Source: Apostichopus japonicus
Taxonomy: Eukaryota > Echinodermata > Holothuroidea > Aspidochirotida > Stichopodidae
Assembly (NCBI RefSeq): GCF_037975245.1
Contig: NC_092578.1
Span: forward strand, 9,900,359-9,964,358
DNA: 64,000 nt
Direction of reading: 5' to 3'
This document shows positions 12,960 through 36,000 of the stretch, in pieces. The position numbers were made by a program, and so were the translations under genes. The notes below the pieces were generated by a model that saw only the letters and a list, made by a program, of their open reading frames with translations, had not been told where the DNA came from and did no database searches. Each line of letters opens with the position of its first letter. Within the stretch, counting starts at the first letter, position 1.

Positions 12960-13310
12960 TGTGTTATTCCACTTTGGGCCCAATGCACCACTTAGGGCTC
13001 AATGAACCATCAAGGTCCCAATTTACCACTTATGGCTCAATGTACCACCTAGGCCCCAGTGAACCACTTAGGGCTCAATGCACCACTTAGACCTCAATGT
13101 AAATCTAGGGCCCAATGTACCATTTACGGACACAAATGGCCAAATGTACCACTTAGGTCGCAACTTACCACCTAGGGCCCAATGTACTACTTAGGGCCAC
13201 CTAGGGTCCAATGTACCACTTCTGGCTCAATGTACCTCTTAGGGCCGCATCGGGCCCACTGTACCACCTAGGGCTCAATATACCATTTATGGTCTAATGT
13301 ATTACACGAA
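12960..13310. repeat. Degenerate short-unit tandem repeat
   Basis: About 15 diverged copies of a roughly 20-23 base phrase built from 'caatgtaccacttagggc' with 'ctcaatg' or 'cccaatg'. High divergence suggests an old array. No coding signal. Confidence 0.75.
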
Positions 13311-14789
13311 GGCATCCTTGTCTTCACAGAACTCGTCTAACTTGATGTGAACCTTCCGAATGATCGATAACGGGAAACACTATGTCACCGGCCCCTTTAG
13401 GTACTATTCACATATCTAATACTTCCCTGGTCCATCCATATATTCGCGGGACTCCAAATTTAGAGCCCGCTGGCCCTCCCCTCTCGTCAGGCTTATTTCA
13501 CCAATTGATGAGTGGTGATTAATTTATCTGAATGAATGAGCCATTAAAAAATTTGATAGAATAATCGACATTTCGTTTTCCAAACACATTCATACCAAAT
13601 TAGTAACATCGTGCAAGAATCAATCTGGAAAAGGTTTCCCAAAACAGTATTTAAACTAGTCAAGTAATTGTTTTGCTTCGGGGAGCAAGTATTGAAAAGT
13701 GGCTTCGAAAACTTTGTCAAGCTCAACTCACAATATGGTTTTGCTTTAATCTCAGACACACTTCTCGGCCACTTCATGATGATCCCTTTTGGGGGCCGGG
13801 AGGGTTGATGTTTTAACATTTGATTTCTTACATTTCCGTATCATCAACAGGTAACAATCACATATTTACCAAGGTAGGATGTGGGGGGGGGGGGGGTTGT
13901 CTGGGTACTAGGGGAGCGGCGCTGCTAAAGGGGAATTAGGAAGTGCCCCTTCCCCAAGAAAGAAAATGTTCGGTTTCCCCCCACTCCATACCCACAAATG
14001 ATTTTTTTTCATATCCCCCTCCCCCCCCCCCCCAAAGAAAAAAAAACCTTTTTAGGGAAATACACAAATATTTGGACTTCTACCGTCCATAAGTTACTAA
14101 TTACGACTTCCTCGAAAGAGGGGAGGTTGATTGAACTTAACTTAAAGGTAAACTAAATAGTGATCAATGTCTACTATATACTCCCTTCCTAAACAGTTTG
14201 ATTGCGTCTGAAATAATCCACCCTCACCGAGTCCTCACAAAAAGCTTACGTACCATTTTGATGTACAGCGATCTACTTGCCATCGATCGTTCACCCCGTA
14301 AAGTTATCCTTTTAGTAAATATAAACATTTGATGAATAATTGTGATTAAGGCACGTCTATGTTATAACGTTCAAAGGTTGTAGCATATATGTGGAGTTTC
14401 AGTAATCATCCTGGATCTCTGCGTATAGAAATGTGTCTGTTAAATCCATTCAGAATTGTCTTATTTCTCTTTAAACGTATGCGTGTGTTTCACAATAAAA
14501 TTTTCCAAGTTTTATTAATAATAAGACAATATACGTCTGATATAATCATGCCAGTATATAGTAGCGTATTTTGTTTTTCTCAACGACGGTGGTGACGTTA
14601 TGCACACATCACGCGTGTTTAATAATTTTGTCATGTGCCTTAACTGAGTACCCGTTATAGGCTACAATCTGTTTGATAAGTTATCTTAATCCTCTTAGCG
14701 AGAGATTTGTAAATGAGTTATAGGAGAGTGTAACTGATAACCCCAAAGACCTAGATACCTTCTGCATCATAGGCTATCATATTATACAT
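13311..14789. other. Region upstream of the esterase; paired G and C tracts
   Basis: Includes a run of G (about 13879-13892) and a run of C (about 14022-14034) that can pair with each other across 130 bases, and should hold the esterase promoter. I see no convincing TATA/initiator arrangement. ORFs here (for example 13544-13819 minus, 91 codons) have no recognisable domain. Confidence 0.4.
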
Positions 14790-14885
14790 TTGTCCATCAG
14801 AGAAGTTTATGTCACTGCACTCATTGAACAGGCCTACAGCTGTAAAGGGAACTCTAAACAAAGCTTTAACTTCCTTGGAAATAAA

Positions 14886-26013
<11,128 letters not shown>

Positions 26014-26107
26014 ATCATCTCCTGGAATCATATCAAAACAAAACGCCAGGAACAAAAATCAAAAGATAAAGGAATGGAGAAGATGGTAGCCATGTGACGA
26101 ATGGGAA

Positions 26108-28108
26108 GTTGAATAGTGATGTGTGGAAGGGGAGGGTGAATAGTGATGTGTAGAAGGGGAGGGTGAATAGTGATGTGTGGAAGGGGAGGGTGAATAGTGA
26201 TGTGTGGGAGGGGAAGGTGAATAGTGATGTGTGGGAGGGGAGGGTGAATAGTGGTGTGTGGGAGGGGAAGGTGAATAGTGATGTGTGGGAGGGGAGGGTG
26301 AATAGTGGTGTGTGGGAGGGGAGGGTGAATAGTGATGTGTGGAAGGGGAGGGTGAATAGTGATGTGTGGGAGGGGAAGGTGAATAGTGATGTGTGGGAGG
26401 GGAGGGTGAATAGTGGTGTGTGGAAGGGGAGGGTGAATAGTGATGTGTGGAAGGGGAGGGTGAATAGTGATGTGTGGAAGGGGAGGGTGAATAGTGATGT
26501 GTGGAAGGGGAGGGTGAATAGTGATGTGTGGAAGGGGAGGGTGAATAGTGATGTGTGGAAGGAGAGGGTGAATAGTGATGTGTGGGAGGGGAAGGTGAAT
26601 AGTGATGTGTGGAAGGGGAGGGTGAATAGTGATGTGTGGAAGGGGAGGGTGAATAGTGATGTGTGGAAGGAGAGGGTGAATAGTGATGTGTGGGAGGGGA
26701 AGGTGAATAGTGATGTGTGGAAGGGGAGGGTGAATAGTGATGTATGGAAGGAGAGGGTGAATAGTGATGTGTGGGAGGGGAAAGTGAATAGTGATGTGTG
26801 GAAGGGGAGGCCGGTGAATAGTGATGTGTGGGAAGGGGAGGGTGAATAGTGATGTGTGGAAGGGGAGGGTGAACAGTGATGTGTGGAAGGGGAGGGTGAA
26901 TAGTGATGTGTGGGAAGGGGAGGGTGAATAGTGATGTGTGGAAGGGAAAGGTGAATAGTGGTGTGTGGGAGGGGAAGGTGAATAGTGGTGTGTGGAAGGA
27001 GAGGGTGAATAGTGATGTGTGGAAGGGGAAGGTGAATAGTGATGTGTAGAAGGGGAGGGTGAACAGTGATGTGTGGAAGGGGAGGGTGAACAGTGATGTG
27101 TGGAAGGGGAGGGTGAATAGTGATGTGTGGGAAGGGGAGGGTGAATAGTGATGTGTGGAAGGGGAGGGTAATAGTGATGTGTGGGAGGGGAAGGTGAATA
27201 GTGATGTGTGGAAGGGGAGGGTGAATAGTGATGTGTGGAAGGGGAGGGTGAATAGTGATGTGTGGAAGGGGAGGGTGAATAGTGATGTGTGGGAAGGGGG
27301 GGGGGTGAATAGTGATGTGTGGAAGGGGAGGATGAATAGTGATGTGGAAGGGGAGGGTGAATAGTGATGTGTGGAAGGGGAGGGTGAATAGTGATGTGTG
27401 GAAGGAGAGGGTGAATAGTGGTGTGTGGGAAGGGGAGGGTGAATAGTGGTTTGACGACGGGGAAGGTGAATAGTGATGTGTGGAAGGGGAGGCCGGTGAA
27501 TAGTGATGTGTGGGAAGGGAAGGTGAATAGTGGTTTGACGACGGGGAAGGTGAATAGTGATGTGTGGGAAGGGGAGGGTGAATAGTGATGTGTGGGAGGG
27601 GAAGGTGAATAGTGATGTGTGGAAGGGGAGGGTGAATAGTGATGTGGGAGGGGGAGGGTGAATAGTGATGTGTGGGAGGGGAAGGTGAATAGTGATGTGT
27701 GGGAGGGGGAGGGTGAATAGTGATGTGGGAAGGGGAGGGTGAATAGTGATGTGTGGGAGGGGAGGGTGAATAGTGATGTGTGGGAAGGGGAGGGTGAATA
27801 GTGATGTGTGGAAGGGGAGGGTGAATAGTGATGTGGGAGGGGGAGGGTGAATGGTGATGTGTGGAAGGGAGGGTGAATAGTGATGTGGGAGGGGGAGGGT
27901 GAATAATGATGTGTGGGAGGGGAAGGTGAATAGTGATGTGTGGGAGGGGAAGGTGAATAGTGATGTGGGAGGGGGAGGGTGAATAGTGATGTGTGGGAAG
28001 GGGAGGGTGAATAGTGATGTGTGGAAGGTGAATAGTGATGTGTGGGAAGGGGAGGGTGAATATTGGTGTGTGGAAGGGGAAGGTGAATAGTGGTGTGTTG
28101 GAAGGGGT
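26108..28108 (+). repeat. 27-bp G-rich minisatellite, roughly 74 copies
   Basis: Unit 'gtgaatagtgatgtgtgg' followed by 'aaggggagg', with a/g and g-number variants. Since 27 is divisible by three, parts stay open and translate as repeats of NSDVWKGRV (26163-26849 and 27155-27364), but frame-shifting length variants break this and I do not regard it as a protein gene. It begins about 95 bases after the esterase stop codon and no AATAAA lies between, so it could be in the esterase 3' UTR. Confidence 0.95.
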
Positions 28109-28416
28109 GGGATAGTTGTTTGTGATTGAAGAACAGGACTATGATGAGATATTTTGCTTTAGTTTAATGCATTACCAGAATGCTGATAAAAGCTGTACAA
28201 ACAATACATTGTAGCCTGCTGCACTCTATACATTAATGTTGTTACATCCAAGTGTATGATGAGCAACAAAAACAACTCAAAAATATTATCAAGAGAGACA
28301 GATAATAAATCCAACATTTTTATTTTAAGTATTTACATCTTTGAATCATCTGTACATTTATACAAGTTTGCTTGCTTATCTGGAAGGAATTGAAAATACA
28401 GTTAACTAGATCATAT

Positions 28417-29578
28417 AAGTAAATGAAAATTGACTGGGGTTTTAGGACGATGGAAAAGAGCAAAGAAATATATGGTTAGAACAGAATTGGAACCAGAGAC
28501 CTATGGGTGACTATGCTGGTAACACAGAGACCTCTGGGTGACTATGCTGGTAACACAGAGACCTCTGGGTGACTATGCTTGTAACCAAGAAACCTCTGGG
28601 TGACTATGCTTGTAACCAAGAAACCTCTGGGTGACTATGCTTGTAACCAAGAAACCTCTGGGTGACTATGCTTGTAACCAAGAAACCTCTGGGTGACTAT
28701 GCTTGTAACCAAGAAACCTATGGGTGACTATGCTTGTAACGCAGAGACCTCTGGGTGACTATGCTTGTAACGCAGAGACCTCTGGGTGACTATGCTTGTA
28801 ACGCAGAGACCTCTGGGTGACTATGCTTGTAACGCAGAGACCTCTGGGTGACTATGCTTGTAACGCAGAGACCTCTGGGTGACTATGCTTGTAACGCAGA
28901 GACCTCTGGGTGACTATGCTTGTAACGCAGAGACCTCTGGGTGACTATGCTTGTAACGCAGAGACCTCTGGGTGACTATGCTTGTAACGCAGAGACCTCT
29001 GGGTGACTATGCTTGTAACGCAGAGACCTCTGGGTGACTATGCTTGTTACACATAGACCTCTGAGTGACTATGCTTGTAACCAAGAGACCTCTGGGTGAC
29101 TATGCTTTTAACACAGAGACCTCTGGGTGACTATGCTTGTAACACAGAGACCTCTGGGTGACTATGCTTGTAACACAGAGACCTATGGGTGACTATGCTT
29201 GTAACACAGAGACCTATGGGTGACTATGCTTGTAACACAGAGACCTATGGGTGACTATGCTTGTAACACAGAGACCTATGGGTGACTATGCTTGTAACAC
29301 AGAGACCTATGGGTGACTATGCTTGTAACACAGAGACCTATGGGTGACTATGCTTGTAACACAGAGACCTATGGGTGACTATGCTTGTAACACAGAGACC
29401 TATGGGTGACTATGCTTGTAACACAGAGACCTATGGGTGACTATGCTTGTAACACAGAGACCTATGGGTGACTATGCTTGTAACACAGAGACCTATGGGT
29501 GACTATGCTTGTAACACAGAGACCTCTGGTTCAAATCCTGTACTAGCCATACCTTTCTTTGCCCTTTTCCATTGTTTA
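28417..29578. mobile_element. Fold-back element whose core is a 31-bp minisatellite (about 33 copies)
   Basis: Left arm 28447-28495 (gatggaaaagagcaaagaaa ... gaattggaacc) and right arm 29528-29578 (ggttcaaatcctgtactagc ... ttttccattg) are inverted copies. Between them lie about 33 units of 31 bases (acctctgggtgactatgctt + gtaacacagag). Three unit variants occur in blocks: 'accaagaa', then 'acgcagag', then 'acacagag' with acctatggg, as expected from successive local duplications. The element at 7049-7200 shows the same arms with an unexpanded core. Confidence 0.85.
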
Positions 29579-30156
29579 ATAAATAAAGAAGAAACAATTG
29601 AGAAGACATACAGAATGATATGCAGTACCTAGGGCAGTGAGGTTATACATAATGTTATACATAATGTTCATAATTCAACAAGAACATTACCATTATCCTC
29701 TGAGCATTTTCCATCAGTCATTAAATGACACAATCAAAAAATTGTGGATTAGGGCTTCTAGAAAATTACTCTTGGAAACTTCTAGTGATCTTAGATACTA
29801 TCTAAATTATAATAAGAAAAAGCTGGATTTTTAAGACACCTATAATCATAACTCATATCATGGTGAAAGATGTAAGATACAAGGTGTAAGATACAATACA
29901 ATGACGTAACCCATATGATATATAATATAAATAAATATAATACACGAAACCACATATATTTCGCATTGCTTTAAATATTTTGTTTCCTGACTACCTTCAG
30001 TACCACAGCCTTACACACTTCTGACCAGATTAAGTATAGTTAGGAAGGTTAATGGCTAACAACAATACTATGTTGTACTAGTGATACTCATTACAGTTGC
30101 CATATAGAAGAAATGAACAATCAATTGAAAATGACAACTTTTGCCCCCAAAATTCC

Positions 30157-30990
30157 ATGGTTTAGTGATCCCTCGGATACCTATAATACTGATCAGCATC
30201 ATGGTTTGGTGATCCCTCGGATACCTTTTATACTGATCAGCATCATGGTTTAGTGATCCATCAGATACCTATAATACTGATCAGCATCATGGTTTTGTGA
30301 TCCCTCGGATACCTTTAATACTGATCAGCATCATGGTTTTGTGATACCTCAGATACCTTTAATACTGATCAGCATCATGGTTTAGTGATCCCTCGGATAC
30401 CTATAATACTGATCAGCATCATGGTTAAGTGATCCCTCGGATACCTTTAATACTGATCAGCATCATGCTTTAGTGATCCCTCGGATACCTTTAATACTGA
30501 TCAGCATCATGGTTTAGTGATCCATCAGATACCTATAATACTGATCAGCATCATGGTTTTGTGATCCCTCGGATACCTTTAATACTGATCAGCATCATGG
30601 TTAAGTGATCCCTCGGATACCTTTAATACTGATCAGCATCATGGTTTAGTGATCCATCAGATACCTATAATACTGATCAGCATCATGGTTTTGTGATCCC
30701 TCGGATACCTTTAATACTGATCAGCATCATGGTTTTGTGATACCTCAGATACCTTTAATACTGATCAGCATCATGGTTAAGTGATCCCTCGGATACCTTT
30801 AATACTGATCAGCATCATGGTTTAGTGATCCATCAGATACCTATAATACTGATCAGCATCATGGTTTTGTGATCCCTCGGATACCTTTAATACTGATCAA
30901 CATCATGGTTTAGTGATGGTCAGATACCTTTCATACTATTCAACATCATATTTATTGATCCTTGAACAACATCATGGTTTAGTGATCCCT
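30157..30990. repeat. 44-bp minisatellite, about 17 copies
   Basis: Unit 'catcatggtttagtgatccc' + 'tcggatacctttaatactga' + 'tcag', period 44 (for example 30201 to 30245). Variants (ggtttagtgatccatcag, ggttttgtgatacctcag) recur in a higher-order pattern. The last copies, after about 30905, are diverged. Confidence 0.95.
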
Positions 30991-33039
30991 TGGATACCTT
31001 CAATCAACATTATCACCATGGACAACAAACATCTACTGTACTAGTTATGAACATCTATGTGCTATAGCACTCCTCACAACTTGAAAGCTCCAATGATCAA
31101 GCAGTCAGTGTTTATGTTAACCTTCCATCTCAATTCACAACACCCACAACCTTTCCCATCCAGTAAACTTTCTAATGACAGCCGCTGCCATTCTTCAACC
31201 CTCACCTCTCCCTTAAATCTTACATTTGTTTTTCTCCAGTGAAACAGGCGATAATACAATAGCACATTCTTTGCATTGACTGACCTCCAAATAATTGCAA
31301 TATTGAATCATTGGTACCATGACACTTTACACTAACTAAATATTACACAAAAATGCAGATCAATAATAACTTACGAAACAAGAAATTTTTAGAAAAATGC
31401 TTATTTACTGTAAAACCTTTTTCAAAGGCAGCCTTTGAAGATGAGCCTGCTATGATTGAAACCTGATGCCCTCTTAAAGTTTATATTAAAATAATTAAGC
31501 ATAATTTACATTTCCTGTACACAAAATTGTGAGAGTATCAAATTTATGTACAACAAAAGCTGTTATACATCATTGCCTTTGTGTAATATATGTATATAAC
31601 CCATCATTCCACCCTCCCCCCACCCACCATCAATGGAAAGTTGAAAAAATTATTAAATTCTTTATTTCCTCTTTGATCTGCTACTGCTTGAGTTGCACCA
31701 AAATAACATCAGTTTATGGAAGACCAAACACACTCACTCACTAACTATGTGTTAAGGAGGTGCATAGTTGGTCTTCCTTGTGATATGCCAATCGAGAAAG
31801 ACCCAAAGCACCGATAGTCTGTATCCAATAGAAGCAATCATCATCCAATATTAGGGATTTCATTTTCAGAACACACAACCCTCCTGTACTCAGTTGACGA
31901 AACTGATGATGTTTGAGTCATAAGACTATATTGTAGAGAGGACCTGTGACAAAAATATGAAGATAAGAAAAGATGATAAACAACCAGAAAATGCTACTCA
32001 GTGGATACACAGATATTTACCAGACTATGAAATATTGAAGGACAGTTAACATTTTGAACAGGTTTTGAAAATCCTGATTTACATTTTACACATGAAAAGA
32101 ACCTTGGCATAAATATTCTTCAGGATTGAATTAAAAATATATGCGGGTCTGTAAAACAAAACAACAAACAAAGCTTTTTGCAATTTGTATTCCATCCAAA
32201 ACGGTTGTACTTGTCCACAGAGTCAATATTTTTGTACTAGTTTCCCTAGATATCTGTTGGGTATATTAATGAATGTTCAATTATTTAATGAGATTTCTAA
32301 CATTAAAATATGGGATACCTGCCTTTTTAACATGTGCATTTCTGTTTATGCTTCAATGCATGACCTCTGAAGGTGGAAGGTGTACACAACCTTCCAGATC
32401 TTACAACTATGTTCCTGAGACAAAAATGGAATAAGCAAGGACATATGCCTTAATGCATTATGTTTACTGTGTAGTGTAAATGTGTGAAATAATTCATGTG
32501 AGTGCTTCAAAATGAAACTGATGTTTCCTTGTGTTGATAAATATGGTTCAATTGACTTTCAATTGACAATCAAACACAGCTTCTACTGTAGAATCAACCA
32601 GTGCAGCTACCTATTTATAACACCATGGACAAATCTAAGAAATACAGTCAACTTCTGTATGTGTGGCTACCAAAATATATCAATTTGAAGCAGATATTAA
32701 CATTGAGTTATTTGTGTCTACAGTTTAATTGCTGCTATTGACAGCCTAGGTGTTTGAAAAGTTACTTTACATTTGATTAGCCCATACATCTTCACCTCAA
32801 TATTGAATTGCTCATTTATGTATCAATATCTAGTTTCTAGTAGTTGAATTATACACAGATTAAGGACATATTAGTTAATAATCAGTTGTACATCATAAAA
32901 ATAACAAGGTTGTTGCTTCCATTTCTTTTCTTCTTAACTTTTTCATCCAGTCTTTCTTCATTTTTATCTTTCATACACAATTCATGATTTGTTGCAATTA
33001 TGGAGAAGAGCAACTATTTAAATTTACAACATTTCTCAA
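30991..33039. other. Intergenic DNA and probable TMEM106 3' UTR
   Basis: No gene recognised apart from the 3' side of the minus-strand TMEM106 gene. Contains the hammerhead-like block at 31425-31480. A C-rich patch is near 31610. Confidence 0.4.
31425..31480 (+). mobile_element. Second Penelope-like/hammerhead-like block
   Basis: 'gcctttgaagatgagcctgc' then 'tatgattgaaac' aligns with 4953-4984; both keep TTGAAGA and GAAAC with similar spacing, and flanking TTTATATT/CTTATATT. The possible stem II is weaker here. Likely a remnant. Confidence 0.3.
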
Positions 33040-36000
33040 TCACAAATATGAGTACATTGCACTCTGGTTAATAGTTCCCATTGTTCCTAAAACCTTTCTA
33101 AGGGTAGTCCCAAAACCCTGAAAGAAAACATTACCATTTACAGCTACAAAAGATGGCATGTTTCTCCCCTTTCATTAGTTATATGCCCTTGTATTTGAAG
33201 TGAGTGAATCCAAAGACCACAGTGTGAATTTTAATACTTACACAAATTCCACTGTGATGAGTCTACTCATGTGTGGTGTACAGTAATCTCTGAAAGCAGA
33301 AAGAAATAGAAGACCAACTTAGCCAGGATTTGAGCCAAGATGGTGAGGAGGGCATTGTGGATAGGACTTTCCATAGGGAATGGGTCCACAAGAACAGGGG
33401 TGGGAAGGGAGCGTTGAATACACAGAATAGGGCTTTTTATAGGGCATGGGTCCACAAGAACAGGGGTGGGAAGGGGAGGGGTTGAATATACAGAAAATAG
33501 GACTTTCTATAGGACATGGGTCCACAGGAACAGGGGTGGGAAGGGGAGGGGTTGAATGCACAGAATAGGACTTTCCATAGGGCTTGGGTCCACAAGAACA
33601 GGGGTGGGAGGGGTTGAATACACAGAATAGGACTTTCCATAGGGCATGGGTCCACAAGAACAGGTGTGGGAAGGGTTGACTACACAGAACAGATTTCAAG
33701 GCAGATGTGGGAAGGGTGGCAGCACAGGACAGTTTCCAATAAAGACCTGACTGCCTACTTGAAGGACACTGCTGAAGTTTGTATATCATCAAAACAAAAT
33801 AAAATCTTGTGAACTTTTAACTGAGAAGTGTCAGACATGTAGATTACATGTTGATTCACACAGATGATATTTTATGAGGGTGAGCATTCCCAGACATACC
33901 AGACGAGAAGGAAAGGTTACCAAGGTGCTTAGAAGTCAGATCAGACCAAAAATATTTAAGGATAAGTATTTGCTCGACAACTTGTCAGGGCTGTAGTCTG
34001 TGTAGATTCCGTAGGTGGCAGGTGAGGAACATTAAGTATCATCTAAATGTTACATAGTGATGCTTTAATGTGCATATATACCAGGGCATTTATTGAGAAA
34101 AGTTTTAGTGGGTCGACCATTTCCCAAGAGGGGCCAACATGACACTATCTATGCGGAGCACCACCATCAGTTGGTGTAGAGCGCAGCAAGAAAATGTTTG
34201 CCAAAAATGCCTACCAGATTGCAGGAAATGGTACTTCCCAGGCCTTGTATGTTGCATCATACCATTCTTTATTTAGAGATCTCATGTTCTAGAAATTTGC
34301 ATTTCATTCAGTAAATTCACTTTGTAGGGGAAAATAGGACTTTACAAATGTTACTTTTACAAGCTCTGATTTATTCATTGTTTCACACAGGTAATTGAAG
34401 ATATGAAAGCTTGCTAGGGCATTCTGATGGTAGCCACAATCTATATCTGCTGAGGGGAAGCCATATGGGGAACTTAGGTGTAAATAAATTATTGTGTGGT
34501 TTGTGTTATTATTGTTTTATATGCCAAAAAGGGACCTAATGGGGGGGGGGTGGCAAATGAGCTGAGTGGGTGGGCAGTGGAAGGGACTGGGGGCCCCTCA
34601 ATTAGAATGTTATGAATATTCAGTTCAAAAACATTGGGGCACTCATACAGGGGCTAACAATGGAACTGATAGGCCTATATTAAGCATAGACGTAATAAAT
34701 AAATTTATGATCCGTAGTTTCACATTAGACTGCTACACTCTTCTCGCATATTAAATCTTTGGAACTCTTTATGTTACTGTTATTCTAACAAAACTTGTTT
34801 AATCCAAACAAACTGCATGGGCAATGCATCCGTGATCGTGCATATACATGATGAGCAGTTGACATAAACGTTCTGTTCTTTGTGAACGCCATTCCTACAT
34901 TACGTGCTGAGAATCGTGAGGTTGCACACTATTGACTAATGAAATCAAAAGAAATGATGTGAACTTAGTGCTAAAACTGAAAATAGCCACACTGTCCATG
35001 CGTTCACATTATTGTAGGCCTACTTTCATTTAGGAAGTGGAAATCTCAGGGGGGGAGGGTACAGCTCTCCCCACCCCCTCCCACAGGCTATGGCCCTGTA
35101 AACTTACTTAAAAATTATAGAAACCATCACATATTTGTTTACTAAATGAGGGTCCGTAGTTAATGATTCCATTTTGATCCTCAACATTTCATTGTCCAGG
35201 TATATTTTCATATGAATTGTGATCACATGTAAAACAAAGACTGGAAAATGGCATCTTTTTTGGTAACTGGATGACTATTCAAGTTATTGAATTACCTAGT
35301 TTAGGCTTTAACATCAAACAGCATAAACAAATTAATCCAAATCAAATAAAAGGATTAAAAATAGGGGAATTTCATTAATAAAAGGATTAAATACAGGGGA
35401 ATTTTTGTAAATAACATCAAATAAGATTTACTTGGCATATATCTATTATTAGCAAGGAACTAATATCTTGCTTGAACTCATGTTATCCACACTACAAAGT
35501 GTTGCTGAATTTTAATTGCATGTATATGGTTTTGGGAACAGAAAGTGAAGACGGCTTGCATTAGCTATTGTAGGGCTGTTCAACTCTGATACTGTCTCAA
35601 CATCCGAGGTAACTACATGAAGAAAGAATATCCTGTAAAGTGGTGTTAATACCATATCAATGCCAATAATGTAAATCATGTTAAATATATACTTAACATT
35701 ATTGTTACTATGCAACCATATAAGGGTATTTAAACTTACGGTATGAACTGATCAGTAAAGATTGCAGTAACATTCACAGCAAACTGTTGGGATAAATGAA
35801 AAAAAAAATTATATAAACTGGGTGTTTGAATGTGGCAGGTGTCTTTTTTATCTTCTGTTGATCCCCCTCCACCCCTAGCCCCTCCCCCCTCCCCCAACCT
35901 TAGTCCCCACCCCTCCCCCCACTCCAACACATACCAAAATATAGGGAACTTATTATTATCTTGTAACACACACATACATATTATGACTGCATAGATTCCT

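Noticed and set aside
13544-13819. 91-codon minus-strand ORF
   Set aside because: No recognisable domain, no splice logic and no supporting neighbour; about what chance allows in this much sequence.
26163-26849. 228-codon ORF of NSDVWKGRV repeats
   Set aside because: It is a translation of a 27-bp minisatellite whose period is divisible by three; length variants break the frame elsewhere in the same array and there is no start context or homologous protein known to me.
28495-29530. CRISPR-like array
   Set aside because: The 31-bp units are contiguous with no unique spacers, in a eukaryotic intergenic context; it is a minisatellite.
28480-29545. tRNA-derived SINE (ggttcaaatcc resembles a B box)
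   Set aside because: No matching A box at the right distance and no tRNA fold; the motif is part of an inverted arm shared with 7 kb.
33319-33792. 157-codon Pro/Cys-rich minus-strand ORF
   Set aside because: It follows the 66-bp tandem repeat (FPHPCSCGP-type repeats in several frames) and lies in a TMEM106 intron.
35512-35715. Minus-strand stretch after 'tttacag' as alternative TMEM106 exon 6 (IFFLHVVTSDVETVS...)
   Set aside because: Phase fits, but the sequence lacks the DxC segment of the family, whereas 33289-33244 fits in phase and supplies DYCT.
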